This document shows, piece after piece, positions 51,239 through 60,759 of a DNA stretch of 64,000 nucleotides. Numbering within the stretch: the first letter of the stretch is position 1; every line of letters begins with the position of its first letter. Under the pieces are notes generated by a model. It searched no databases. It was not told the origin of the DNA and worked only from the letters and a program-made list of their open reading frames with translations. Source of the DNA: Treponema sp. (GTDB lineage Bacteria; Spirochaetota; Spirochaetia; Treponematales; Treponemataceae). The stretch covers positions 62,001 to 126,000 of the forward strand of contig SFOB01000003.1 of assembly GCA_004554075.1 (NCBI GenBank). The letters are read 5' to 3'. The translations under genes were made by a program, and so were the position numbers.

Positions 51239-51940
51239 ATGACATACGAGTTTGAAGGAAAAACTGAAAAAGATGCTATTGAAATGGCAGTAAATGAACT
51301 TGGTCTTGAAAGAGACCAGTTTGACGTTGAGATTCTTGAAACACAGAAGAACTCAATCTTCAAAAAGGGATATGTAAAAATCAGAGTTCATACTCTTGAT
51401 GATAATGAAGGAAATTCAAGCTGGGGCGGATCTTCTTCTGAAGAAAAGCATTCCCGCCTTGTTGCAGATCCTCTTCCACAGGGAGAATTTGAACAGAAGC
51501 TTATTGAATTTATTCAGAATGTAATTGAAAAAATGGGTTACGATGTAAAGGTGGAAGTTTCATATCGTGAGGAACGCAAGCTTGGTATTCGTCTTGATTC
51601 TTCTTATTCTTCAATCCTTATTGGACGCAAAGGAAAGAATCTTGATGCTCTCCAGCTTCTTGCAAACATTTATGCAGGACGTCTTGGACACGAAGAAGTT
51701 CGCGTAATTCTCGATACAGAAAACTATAGAATCCGTCGCGAGGAGACTTTGGTTCGTCTCGCTTATACTACAGCAGATAAGGTTCGTCTTTCGCACAACT
51801 CAATTCTGCTTGAACCAATGAATCCGTTTGAGCGTCGCCTTATTCACACAACTTTGAATGACATTCCAGATGTTGAAACAAAGAGTGAAGGCGAGGGAGT
51901 TTTCAAACAGGTTCGCGTTCTTTATAAGGGAATTCGTTAA
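51239..51940 (+). CDS. jag: RNA-binding protein Jag (KhpB/EloR)
   Basis: A 233-residue RNA-binding protein that in other bacteria takes part in cell-wall and elongation control. It has the Jag N-terminal domain (TYEFEGKTEKDAIEMAVNEL), a KH domain with GRKGKNLDALQ (near 125) and a C-terminal R3H domain (PFERRLIHTTLND). AGGAG precedes the ATG. The stop overlaps the next start (TAATG). Confidence 0.94.
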   Translation: MTYEFEGKTEKDAIEMAVNELGLERDQFDVEILETQKNSIFKKGYVKIRVHTLDDNEGNSSWGGSSSEEKHSRLVADPLPQGEFEQKLIEFIQNVIEKMGYDVKVEVSYREERKLGIRLDSSYSSILIGRKGKNLDALQLLANIYAGRLGHEEVRVILDTENYRIRREETLVRLAYTTADKVRLSHNSILLEPMNPFERRLIHTTLNDIPDVETKSEGEGVFKQVRVLYKGIR

Positions 51941-52758
51941 TGTCAAAGAAAACATCTTTCGTTAAGAAAATGAGTATGGTACTTTTTGCCGGAGCAGCTC
52001 TTACAGCCTCAACTTTTGCTGGAGAAAATGCCAAGGCAAAAAGCCTTGTTGATCCAAAATATTATTCTGAGCTTACAAAGAAGGGAATTGTTTCAACCTA
52101 TCGTGATGACGGGGCAAAGGGCTTTTTCCTTCTTCCTGAATCAATTTATAAAAATAAGATTATTGAAACTCAGGTAGCAAAGCAGGAAAAAAATTATCAT
52201 TACACATACGAAGCTCTTTATCTTTTGAATAAAAAGGATCTTCTTGCTAAAGGAAAATCAGGAAAAGATTCAATCACAATTGATGATGTTTCTGTAGTTG
52301 TACGTTCAGTTTCTAAAATGCAGGGAATGACATATTATTCCACTACAAAAAAGAAAGAATGTGTATTGTACGAAACAACTTACATGATTGCAGGTCCAGA
52401 GGATAAAACTCCTGTTGCAGATAAGAATACTGGTAATGCTGATGGTCAGATTTCATACTGTATTCAGGATGATAACAGCTTTGGCGTAAATACCTATAAG
52501 CTTTCTTACCATCAGTCTGAAGATTCTTTGTACTGTAACTTCTGTATTCTGGACAAAATGGGAATCGGTCCTTTTAAGGCTATCTATCCGGAAAAAATGA
52601 AAATTAATATTCTGGTAATAGACTGCGGTGAAGATTTGCTTTTGTATATGAATACAGATCTTGATAGCGTTAAATTCCCAGGCATTAAGGGTCAGATTAC
52701 TGATTCTATGTCTGCCAGAATGAATGCTGTTTACAACTGGTTTATAACTCAATTCTAA
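51940..52758 (+). CDS. Exported protein of unknown function
   Basis: A 272-residue exported protein: basic N-terminus (MSKKTSFVKKMSMV), hydrophobic stretch and a cleavage site near STFAGEN. The mature part has several Tyr-rich stretches (KNYHYTYEALYLL, MTYYSTTKKK) and two Cys in YCNFCILDK. I do not recognise a family; it may belong to a spirochaete-specific group. It overlaps jag by one base and precedes the immunophilin by nine bases, so it is probably co-expressed with both, which hints at an envelope role but does not prove it. Confidence 0.65.
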   Translation: MSKKTSFVKKMSMVLFAGAALTASTFAGENAKAKSLVDPKYYSELTKKGIVSTYRDDGAKGFFLLPESIYKNKIIETQVAKQEKNYHYTYEALYLLNKKDLLAKGKSGKDSITIDDVSVVVRSVSKMQGMTYYSTTKKKECVLYETTYMIAGPEDKTPVADKNTGNADGQISYCIQDDNSFGVNTYKLSYHQSEDSLYCNFCILDKMGIGPFKAIYPEKMKINILVIDCGEDLLLYMNTDLDSVKFPGIKGQITDSMSARMNAVYNWFITQF

Positions 52759-52767
52759 GAGGGAAAA

Positions 52768-53808
52768 ATGAAACTTAAAAAAACTATTTTTACAGGACTT
52801 TTGGCAGCAATTTTATTTACATCTTGTGCTACCAAGGGTTCAAAGGAGACAAGCGTGGAAGCATTGAAGGGAAAGGAAGGCGTTTTCGCTGTACTTGAAA
52901 CAGAAAAGGGAACAATCGTTCTTAATCTTTTTTATAAAGAAACACCAATGACAGTTTCTAACTTTGTTGGTCTTGCAGAGGGAAGTCTGGATGCTGCAAA
53001 GGGAAAGCCTTTTTATGATGGTTTGAAATTCCACCGTGTAATTTCTGACTTTATGATTCAGGGTGGTGACCCACAGGGTAACGGAACTGGTGGTCCTGGT
53101 TACAAGTTTGCAGATGAATTTGTTGAAGGCTATGTTTTTGATAAACCTGGTAAGCTTGCTATGGCAAACTCTGGTGCTAATACAAACGGAAGCCAGTTCT
53201 TTATTACACACGTTCCAACAGACTGGCTCAACTACAAACATACAATTTTTGGTGAAGTTCTTGAAGGACAGGATGTAGTTGATAAGGTTGCTCAGGGCGA
53301 CACCATTAAGTCTTTGAAGATTGTTCGCCAGGGTAAAGATGCAGAAGCTTTCAAGGTAACACAGAAGAGCTTTGATGAACTCAAGGCTTCTGGTGCAAAG
53401 AAAGCTGCTACTTTCCAGGAAGAGCTTGCAAAGAAAACAATTGCTGCTGTAATTGAAGGCTGTGAAAAGGCAAGCAACGGAACATACTATCAGATTCTTA
53501 AAGAGGGTTCTGGTGCTGTTTGCGGAAAAGGAAAGAACGTAACTGTTGAGTACAAGGGATATCTTCCAAATGGACAGATTTTTGATGCATCAAAGGAATT
53601 CCACCCACAGGGACACGAGCCGCTTGAGTTTACAACAGATGGCGGACAGATGATTCCAGGATTTGATGCAATGGTTCAGGAAATGAAATACGGTGAAACA
53701 CGTAAGATGGTAATTCCACCTGAGCTTGCTTACGGTGCATACGGTATTCCACAGGCTGGAATCCCAGGTAATTCATACATTTGTTTTGATGTTACTTTGG
53801 TAAAATAA
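52768..53808 (+). CDS. Cyclophilin-FKBP dual peptidyl-prolyl isomerase lipoprotein
   Basis: A 346-residue lipoprotein (lipobox LFTSC) that joins two unrelated proline isomerases. A cyclophilin domain lies at about 38-200: FHRVISDFMIQGGDP, GKLAMANSGANTNGSQFFIT and LNYKHTIFGEVLEG, with the catalytic Arg and the QFFIT and HTIFG elements. An FKBP domain is at about 230-346: VTVEYKGYLPNGQIFDAS, MIPGFDAMVQEMKYGETRKMVIPPELAYG, with the active-site FDAS, IPG and AYG. Such fusions are known in some spirochaetes and protists (CFBP/FCBP proteins). Likely folds envelope proteins. A terminator follows at 53840. Confidence 0.93.
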   Translation: MKLKKTIFTGLLAAILFTSCATKGSKETSVEALKGKEGVFAVLETEKGTIVLNLFYKETPMTVSNFVGLAEGSLDAAKGKPFYDGLKFHRVISDFMIQGGDPQGNGTGGPGYKFADEFVEGYVFDKPGKLAMANSGANTNGSQFFITHVPTDWLNYKHTIFGEVLEGQDVVDKVAQGDTIKSLKIVRQGKDAEAFKVTQKSFDELKASGAKKAATFQEELAKKTIAAVIEGCEKASNGTYYQILKEGSGAVCGKGKNVTVEYKGYLPNGQIFDASKEFHPQGHEPLEFTTDGGQMIPGFDAMVQEMKYGETRKMVIPPELAYGAYGIPQAGIPGNSYICFDVTLVK

Positions 53809-53839
53809 GGCTAAAATAGCAGAACCGTTAAAAACGAAG

Positions 53840-53868
53840 CCGACTCACCAGTGTGAGCCGGTTTTTTT
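53840..53868 (+). terminator. Terminator after the immunophilin gene
   Basis: CCGACTCAC and GTGAGCCGG pair around CAGT with one A-C mismatch, followed by seven T. The T run overlaps the stop of the convergent metF gene. Confidence 0.9.
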
Positions 53869-54766
53869 ATTTTAAAATAGGTGAAACAGCGAAGAGGCTC
53901 TTTGTTGCTTCGTAGATTTTGCGGGCTACATGAGGGTTGTTCATGGTGTAAAGATGAATACCCTGAACGCCATGAGTTACCAGGTCTACAATCTGGTCTA
54001 TGGCGTAGGCAATTCCTGCATCGCGGATTGCTTCCGGGTGATCGGCATAGCGGTCCATCATATCTGTGAACTTTTTTGGAAGCACGGCATTTGTCATGCT
54101 TACCATTCTTTCAATTGATTTCTTGTTAGTTGCCGGCATAATTCCGGCTTCAATCGGTACATTAATTCCTTTTATCTGGTAGCGCTCAAGGAAGCGGTAG
54201 AACTGGTCGTTATCGAAAAATAACTGAGAGAGCAGATGGCTTGCACCGGCATCAACTTTCTGTTTCAGATAATCAATATCTTCAAAAACATCTTTTGACT
54301 GTGGATGAAGTTCAGGATAGCAGGCTCCAAAAATCTTAAAATGTTTTCCGTCTGTACGCTTAGAATCAAAATCTTTTATAAAGGCAATCAAATCACTTGC
54401 GTGAAGGAATTCATTAGCAGGTTCCTTGCCTTCTACTTTATCTCCGCGAAGGGCCAGAATATTTTCAATTCCAGCCTGCTGAAACTGTTCCAGAACAAAC
54501 TGGGCATCACTGCGGCTCATATTGAGGGATGGCATATGAATAACAGATTCTACACCACATACATTTTTAATATGTTTGGCAATTTCAACTGAGTTATTGC
54601 AGTTTTCGCTGCCGCCGGCACCAAAAGTAACGGAAATAAAATCCGGTTCCAGACCTTTAAGCTCATCGAGAGTTGAAAAAATTGTGTCGATAGGCATGGT
54701 CTTTTTTGGAGGGAAGACTTCGAATGAGAAAAGTGTTTTCTGGTTGAAAGCTGTTTCGTTTATCAT
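53867..54766 (-). CDS. metF: Methylenetetrahydrofolate reductase
   Basis: Reduces 5,10-methylene-THF to 5-methyl-THF for methionine synthesis, using FAD. The 299-residue protein has FSFEVFPPKK with the catalytic Glu, SVTFGAGGS, ILALRGDK, FGACYPELHPQS and GIMPATNKKSIERM, the usual MetF pattern. Length is normal for the bacterial, short form without a regulatory domain. It is on the opposite strand from both flanking genes, and converges on the immunophilin gene. Confidence 0.93.
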   Translation of the reverse strand: MINETAFNQKTLFSFEVFPPKKTMPIDTIFSTLDELKGLEPDFISVTFGAGGSENCNNSVEIAKHIKNVCGVESVIHMPSLNMSRSDAQFVLEQFQQAGIENILALRGDKVEGKEPANEFLHASDLIAFIKDFDSKRTDGKHFKIFGACYPELHPQSKDVFEDIDYLKQKVDAGASHLLSQLFFDNDQFYRFLERYQIKGINVPIEAGIMPATNKKSIERMVSMTNAVLPKKFTDMMDRYADHPEAIRDAGIAYAIDQIVDLVTHGVQGIHLYTMNNPHVARKIYEATKSLFAVSPILK

Positions 54767-54857
54767 ATTCGCTTGTTATTATATAAAGAAACGATAAAAA
54801 AGAGAAGTATATGCTATGGCTTGCTTCGTTTCGCTCACAATGACATCTAAAAAGGTT

Positions 54858-54878
54858 AGTAACTTCGGTTACTTTTTA
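54858..54878 (+). terminator. Hairpin with UUCG loop
   Basis: AGTAAC-TTCG-GTTACT followed by TTTT. It lies between metF and the M16 gene, where nothing rightward is known to be transcribed. It might insulate the M16 promoter; TATAAT at 54912-54917 is a likely -10 box. Confidence 0.6.
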
Positions 54879-54945
54879 TTACATGTTGTTAATTTAAAAG
54901 TACTAAATGTCTATAATTTGTGTATAAAAAAATAAGGAGATTTGA

Positions 54946-57795
54946 ATGAAAAAACTAAACAGATTCTTTGTTGCATTCTTTGCAGCAGCATTTGTTACCT
55001 CGTTGCTTCTGGTAACCGGATGTTCAACTTCAAAAGTTGAAAATAAATCCAATGGTAACCAGCTTGTTCTGGATTCTGCCGTAAAGCAGGGAAAACTTGA
55101 CAATGGAGTGACATATTTTATTCGTGAAAATGGTGAACCTAAAAACCGTATTCAGCTTCGACTTGTTGTAAAAGCCGGTTCGTGTATGGAAGATGAGGAC
55201 CAGAAAGGTATAGCACATTTTGTTGAGCACATGTGCTATAACGGAACTGAAAATTTTCAAAAAACAGAAATTGTAGATTATTTCGAAAAAATTGGTATGA
55301 AATTTGGTCCGGAAGTAAATGCGGATACAAGTTTTGAGCAGACAGTTTATATTCTTGAGATACCGGCAGATAATCCTGAGATTTTAAAAACAAGTCTTCT
55401 GGTATTACATGACTGGGCTTGTGCCGTTACTTTTGATCCTGTTGAATTTGAAAAAGAACGCGGTGTAATTATTGAAGAGTGGAGACAAAGGACCCAGGGT
55501 GTTAACTGGCGTGTTGCTATGAAAGAAGTAGGACTTGTCTTAAAAGACTCTCGTTATGAAAAAAGATTACCTATAGGTGATATAAATGTCATCAAAAATA
55601 TTAAACTTGATAGAGTCGTAGATTTTTATAAAAAATGGTATCGTCCAGAAAACATGGCTGTTGTAGCTGTAGGTGATATTAAAGCTGATGTTCTTGAAAA
55701 AGCAATAAAAGAAGTAATGGGAACAATTCCTGCTTCTGAAAAAGAAACAAAAGTTCCTTTATTTAAGGTTCCTCTTCAGACAGAAAAATCTATTACAATA
55801 ATGCGAGATAAAGAATTGTCGGTTACTGAAATTTGTATTTTTCAGCAGTTGGAAGAATCAAAACCTGTTACGACAATTGAGCAGATTCGTGAAGGTTTTA
55901 TAAGCAATATTGTTATGAGTATTTTTAATCAGCGTTGTCATGAAAAAACAAGTCTTCCAGATGCTGAGTGGCTTACTGCAAGTGCAGGTATGATAGATTT
56001 TACCCGAAAAAATTCTAATTTAATGATAGATGTAGTTCCTAAGGCAGGACGTTTTAAGGAAGCATTAAAAGCTTTTATTGATGAGTATGAACGTTTCTTG
56101 AAATATGGAGTTACGGAAACAGAGCTTGAAAGAGTAAAAAAATCAATGCTTCAGGGATTGCAGCAGAGCTATGAAAATAAAGACAAACATTCGTCAATTA
56201 ATTATGTAAACAATCTCGTAAATTATTATACACTTGGAAATATATTTACAACAGAAGAAGACAGTCTAAAGATTTCAACTAAAATAATTAATGAGATTAC
56301 AGCAGAAGAAATTCTTGAACTGACTAAAAAGATTTTAGCTGATCGTGGAACAATGATGTTAATTCTTGCACCAGAATCAGCAGATACTCCTTCAGAAAAA
56401 GAGATTGTTGATATCTGGAAAAATTATGAAAGTGAAGCAGAAGCTTATAAAGATGACCTTGTTAGCGAGACTTTCATGAAAAAGCCATCAAATAAAGGAA
56501 AGATTATTGAGAAAAAGGCTTTGAAAGAACTTGGTGCTACTCAGTACACATTTGAAAACGGAGTAAAAATTATCACCAAAAAAACTGATTTCAAAAAAGA
56601 CTCAATTGCAATTTATGGTGGAAGTAAGGGTGGAATATATCAGCTGAAAGAAGAAGAAATTCCATCTGCACAGATTTCAATAGATTATTCAAATCTTTCT
56701 GGACGTGGTGGAATTACATATTCTCAGTTCCAGAAAATTTCTAATACAAAAAATCTTGCTGTTTCAATTGGTATGAATAATACAAGAGAATATTTTAATG
56801 CAACAGCAAATAAAAATAATCTTGAAGAAAGCCTGCAGCTCATTAATCTGATGTTTACAAAACCTCAGTTTGGTGAAGATGCTTGGAAAACAATTTATAC
56901 ACATTATTCTGAAATAGCAGACTCTTATGGTGCAAAACCAATGCAGGTTTTTTCAGATAAAATTAATGAACTTGTAATTGGTAAAAATATTTATTCAGCT
57001 CCATTTAATAAAGACTATGTTAAAAAAATGGATCCTAAGATTGCAGAAAAAGTATATCGGGAACGCTTTGCAAATCCGGCAGACTTCACGTTTATTTTTG
57101 TTGGTGATTTTAATGAAAAAGAACTTGTAGATTTATGTGCGTATTATTTTGGAAGTTTAAAAACTAATGATAAGTTTGATGAAACAAAATATGTTTATTT
57201 CCAATTCCCTAAAGAAAGTAAATCAATTGTTGTAAACAAAGGAATTGATGATAAGGGTCATATTTATATGGCCTTTGGAGATTCACTTCCTGTATGTGAT
57301 GATCTTGATGTAAAATTCAGGGAAAATGAAATTATTCATCAGCTTGCTTCTCTTTTAAATATTCGTTTACGTGAAGTTATTCGTGAAGATAAAAGTGGCT
57401 CTTATGGAGTTGCAACAAACGGATATATTGATGGCTGGCCAGAGCGTTATTATAGAGTTTCAATTGAATTTGGATGTGAGCCGGCACGTCAGGATGAACT
57501 TTATGAAACTGTAATTGATACAATTAAAGAAATTCAGAAAGGAAATATTTCTGATGATCTTATTGAAAAATTAAAGGAAACTTACATTCGTACAATTGAA
57601 ACTAATATGAGAAATAATTACTGGTGGATTAACCGCTTTACAGCAGAAGTTCTGTTTGAGTACGAACCGACATGGTTTACTAAAGATACAGGAAAAGTTG
57701 CAGAGTGGATTACAAAAGAAGCACTTGTAGAAGCAGCAAATAAGTATCTGAACACTAATGTAGTTCTGAAGGCTTATTTGAAACCCGAGAAATAA
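54946..57795 (+). CDS. M16 (pitrilysin-like) zinc protease lipoprotein
   Basis: A 949-residue metallopeptidase with two tandem M16 halves, likely degrading peptides in the periplasm or outside. The signal peptide has a lipobox at VTGC (Cys26). The inverted zinc motif HFVEH is at His91, Glu94 and His95, with the downstream EKERGVIIEEW supplying the third ligand. The second half (after about 520) lacks the zinc motif, as is usual, and keeps VYRERFANPADFTFIFVGDF. GGAG is seven bases before the ATG. A GC-rich repeat and a strong terminator follow. Confidence 0.93.
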   Translation: MKKLNRFFVAFFAAAFVTSLLLVTGCSTSKVENKSNGNQLVLDSAVKQGKLDNGVTYFIRENGEPKNRIQLRLVVKAGSCMEDEDQKGIAHFVEHMCYNGTENFQKTEIVDYFEKIGMKFGPEVNADTSFEQTVYILEIPADNPEILKTSLLVLHDWACAVTFDPVEFEKERGVIIEEWRQRTQGVNWRVAMKEVGLVLKDSRYEKRLPIGDINVIKNIKLDRVVDFYKKWYRPENMAVVAVGDIKADVLEKAIKEVMGTIPASEKETKVPLFKVPLQTEKSITIMRDKELSVTEICIFQQLEESKPVTTIEQIREGFISNIVMSIFNQRCHEKTSLPDAEWLTASAGMIDFTRKNSNLMIDVVPKAGRFKEALKAFIDEYERFLKYGVTETELERVKKSMLQGLQQSYENKDKHSSINYVNNLVNYYTLGNIFTTEEDSLKISTKIINEITAEEILELTKKILADRGTMMLILAPESADTPSEKEIVDIWKNYESEAEAYKDDLVSETFMKKPSNKGKIIEKKALKELGATQYTFENGVKIITKKTDFKKDSIAIYGGSKGGIYQLKEEEIPSAQISIDYSNLSGRGGITYSQFQKISNTKNLAVSIGMNNTREYFNATANKNNLEESLQLINLMFTKPQFGEDAWKTIYTHYSEIADSYGAKPMQVFSDKINELVIGKNIYSAPFNKDYVKKMDPKIAEKVYRERFANPADFTFIFVGDFNEKELVDLCAYYFGSLKTNDKFDETKYVYFQFPKESKSIVVNKGIDDKGHIYMAFGDSLPVCDDLDVKFRENEIIHQLASLLNIRLREVIREDKSGSYGVATNGYIDGWPERYYRVSIEFGCEPARQDELYETVIDTIKEIQKGNISDDLIEKLKETYIRTIETNMRNNYWWINRFTAEVLFEYEPTWFTKDTGKVAEWITKEALVEAANKYLNTNVVLKAYLKPEK

Positions 57796-57805
57796 ACCCG
57801 GGGGA

Positions 57806-57914
57806 GTTGCGGGGGTGTCCCCCGCAGTAGGGGTAGCGTAAAAGAAAAAGGCTGCGGTGGTTGAAACCACTGCAGCCTTTTTCTTTGGAGCGAGGGGGAG
57901 ACTTCCCCCTCCTG
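57806..57914 (-). repeat. GC-rich dispersed repeat, copy D, with a terminator as its core
   Basis: Inverted copy: GCGGGGGTGTCCCCCGC, then AGTAGGGGTAGCG, then a 45-base terminator hairpin in the place of the variable core, then GAGCGAGGGGGAGACTTCCCCC. It occupies the whole gap between the M16 and symporter genes. Confidence 0.75.
57841..57886. terminator. Bidirectional terminator inside repeat D
   Basis: A 20-bp stem with one mismatch (AAAGAAAAAGGCTGCGGTGG against CCACTGCAGCCTTTTTCTTT) around TTGAAA. The A/T ends give U runs on both strands, for the convergent M16 and symporter genes. Confidence 0.88.
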
Positions 57915-57924
57915 CAATATAAGA

Positions 57925-59322
57925 TTAAATAATACCGATTCCTTTCAAAAGGATGATGAAAAGAAGAATTGGAGCAACGAATTTAATCATTACAACGTAA
58001 AGTGTCTTACGACCGAACTTTTCACCATTGAGGGTAATTTCATCGATTGTTGTTTTTGGCTTAGCAATCCAACCGATAAGGATACAGGTAAGAAGACCAA
58101 CAACAGGCATAAGAACGTTGTTACTTGCATAGTCGAGGATGTCGAGGATCTGACCAACACTGCCGTTAGGAAGCTTGAGGTCGAAGTAGAATACGTTGTA
58201 TCCGAGACAAACGATAATTGAAACAACAAATGTACATGCAGCCATAATAAGAGTTGACTTTTTGCGGCTCCACTTGAACTTGTCCATCATAGAAGATGTA
58301 ATTGCTTCGAGGATTGAAACTGCAGAAGTAAGGGCTGCGAACAATACCATTACGAAGAAGATAAGACCAATGAAGTCACCAAACTTACCAAGAGAATTGA
58401 ATACTTTTGGAAGAGTGATGAACATAAGTCCAGGACCTGCAGACATTCCTTCTTTTCCACTGAAAGCGAATACAGCAGGAATAATCATCATACCAGCGAG
58501 GAGAGCAATACCTGTATCGAAGATTTCGATCTGGTTTACAGACTTACCAAGGTTTACATCCTTCTTCATGTATGAACCGTAAGCAATCATAATACCCATA
58601 GCAATTGAGAGAGAGTAGAAGAGCTGACCCATTGCATCGAGACAAACTGTGAGGAAGCCTCTTACAGTAAGACCTTCGAAGTTAGGGATAAAGTAAACTG
58701 CTGCTCCCTGAAGACCAGTACGTGTAATTCCTTCTTCGTTTGTGTGGCTGATGAAGAGAGAGTAAATTGCAATGAAGATTACAATTACTACAAGAATAGG
58801 CATAAGGATTTTTGAATACTTTTCAATTCCGTGCTCAACTCCCTTGTAAACAATAATGAAACAAAGGATTGCGAAAAGAACTGTATAGAAAATAGGCTGC
58901 CACTGTGATGTGATAAAGCCTGTGAAGAATCCGTCTGCAACTGCAACCTGACCCTGGAAGGCAAGGTAGCTGAACATGTACTTCATTACCCATCCACCAA
59001 TTACACAATAGTAAGGATAGATGATGAAAGGAACAACGAAAGAGAAGATTCCGAGGAAGCCCCACTTCTTATTGATTTTTGAATAAGCAGTAAGAGGACT
59101 TTCCTGAGTCTTTCTACCAATTGCAACTTCTGTAATAAGAAGAGCAAAACCGAATGTAAGTGCAAGTGCGAGGTATACTACGAGAAATAAACCACCACCG
59201 TCTTTTGCTGCCAGGTAAGGGAAGCGCCAGATATTACCAAGACCTACGGCACTACCAGCTGCAGCGAGAACGAACCCGATTGAACCTGTAAACGAGTTGC
59301 GCTGTTTTGTTTGAGTTTCCAT
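57925..59322 (-). CDS. Sodium:neurotransmitter symporter family transporter
   Basis: A 465-residue NSS/SNF (LeuT-fold) transporter, likely taking up an amino acid with sodium. Helix 1 has the hallmark GFVLAAAGSAVGLGNIWRFPYLAAKDGGG. About 11-12 helices follow, with YPYYCVIGGWVMKY (helix 3) and SIAMGIMIAYGSYMKKD (helix 6 region). The length fits the bacterial NSS group. The substrate cannot be read from the sequence. It is divergent from the RsbU-like gene. Confidence 0.92.
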   Translation of the reverse strand: METQTKQRNSFTGSIGFVLAAAGSAVGLGNIWRFPYLAAKDGGGLFLVVYLALALTFGFALLITEVAIGRKTQESPLTAYSKINKKWGFLGIFSFVVPFIIYPYYCVIGGWVMKYMFSYLAFQGQVAVADGFFTGFITSQWQPIFYTVLFAILCFIIVYKGVEHGIEKYSKILMPILVVIVIFIAIYSLFISHTNEEGITRTGLQGAAVYFIPNFEGLTVRGFLTVCLDAMGQLFYSLSIAMGIMIAYGSYMKKDVNLGKSVNQIEIFDTGIALLAGMMIIPAVFAFSGKEGMSAGPGLMFITLPKVFNSLGKFGDFIGLIFFVMVLFAALTSAVSILEAITSSMMDKFKWSRKKSTLIMAACTFVVSIIVCLGYNVFYFDLKLPNGSVGQILDILDYASNNVLMPVVGLLTCILIGWIAKPKTTIDEITLNGEKFGRKTLYVVMIKFVAPILLFIILLKGIGII

Positions 59323-59412
59323 AAACGATACTCCTGAATTAATTTTTTTATACGAATTTATTTTAACATAAAAAAAGATGACAGTTAAGAGACAACAATA
59401 TATAATATAAGA

Positions 59413-60732
59413 ATGGACTGGAAACAGAAATTGAAATACAATCTACATGGTCTTCCTTCCTCATATCAACGGGCAAAGCTTGTTGCATTATTTGTTTCTA
59501 TATGTTCACTTTTATATCACATTGCAATCTGTATTTTTTTTAAGTTTATTAATATAACACCAATGTTTTATTATAATTTTGTAAGCATTAGTGTATTTCT
59601 TACAATTTCAATTCTTATTCCAAGACTTAAATCATATATTGCTGTTTATCTGGTGTCATTTTTTGAAATTATAACACATCAGTTAATGGCAGAGTATTTT
59701 CTTGGTTCATATACCAGTTTCCATTCGATTATTATTCTATTGGGTCTTTTGCCATTTATTATTTTTGAGAACAAAAAAAGATATGCTTTACCAATTACAA
59801 TCATAAGTTCAATTATCTATATTTTCTATTCCTGCAGAAATATTGAAGCGCGTTCAGATGTAGAACAAAGCCTTTTATACATTGTCAGATGTATGAACAT
59901 TTCAATTACAGTTTTTATAATTATATTTGTTGTTTTGATTTATACACACGTCGTAGACAAGATTGAATCGTATTTAAAAACCCACAGCGATACCCTGGAA
60001 AATGAAATAAAAATGGCGGCAGTAATTCAGCAGAATTTTTTCCGCCAGGAAATTGATGATATTAAAAAATACGAGGTAGCCTATTTCAGCCGTCCTATGG
60101 TTGGAGTTTCCGGAGACCTTTACGACTTTTACAAGACTGGGGAAAAGCTTGATGGTCTTGGAGTTTTTGATGTTTCAGGTCATGGAATATCTTCCGGTCT
60201 TGTAACAATGCTTGTTAAAAATATCATCCATCAGGAATTCTATAACGAAAAAGAATCTGAGCTTTGGGAAATTGTAAATAAAATAAATGACCGTGTAATT
60301 GCAGAAAAAGGTGAGATTCAAAATTATCTTACTGGAGTTCTTGTACGCCTTTATGAAGAACAAATAGAACTTGTGGATGCAGGTCACCCGGCTCCAATTA
60401 TATACAAGAAAGAGACTGGTGAATGTAAGTACGTTGAACTGGGAAAAAAATCTGTTGGTGTTATTGGAATTGCAGGTTTCCCGGTTTATTACGAATCAAT
60501 GTTTTATGATTTTCAAGACGGCGATGAACTGATTCTTTTTTCTGATGGTGTTGTTGATATTAAAAACGAGAAAGATGAATATTTTGGAAAAGAGCGCCTG
60601 CTTGAGGCAGTAAAATTAAATATTGGAAAAGCTGCTGCAGAACAGGTTAGTTTTATTGCAAACTCTATTTATTCCTTCTGTGGAAAACGTGAGCAGAATG
60701 ATGACCTTACTATCATTGTGCTGAAAAAGTAA
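59413..60732 (+). CDS. Membrane-bound PP2C-type (RsbU/SpoIIE) phosphatase
   Basis: A 439-residue signalling protein. Six or so membrane helices in the first about 185 residues are followed by a short coiled stretch (TLENEIKMAAVIQQNFFRQE) and a SpoIIE-type phosphatase domain at about 215-439. Metal-binding acids are in SGDLYDFY, VFDVSGHG, DAGHPAP and LFSDGVVD. This type removes phosphate from anti-sigma-factor antagonists in general stress or envelope control. The membrane part looks like a sensor of unknown stimulus. The partner antagonist is not in the window. Confidence 0.88.
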   Translation: MDWKQKLKYNLHGLPSSYQRAKLVALFVSICSLLYHIAICIFFKFINITPMFYYNFVSISVFLTISILIPRLKSYIAVYLVSFFEIITHQLMAEYFLGSYTSFHSIIILLGLLPFIIFENKKRYALPITIISSIIYIFYSCRNIEARSDVEQSLLYIVRCMNISITVFIIIFVVLIYTHVVDKIESYLKTHSDTLENEIKMAAVIQQNFFRQEIDDIKKYEVAYFSRPMVGVSGDLYDFYKTGEKLDGLGVFDVSGHGISSGLVTMLVKNIIHQEFYNEKESELWEIVNKINDRVIAEKGEIQNYLTGVLVRLYEEQIELVDAGHPAPIIYKKETGECKYVELGKKSVGVIGIAGFPVYYESMFYDFQDGDELILFSDGVVDIKNEKDEYFGKERLLEAVKLNIGKAAAEQVSFIANSIYSFCGKREQNDDLTIIVLKK

Positions 60733-60759
60733 AAAATTAAAGTATAAAGTCCGGATAAA

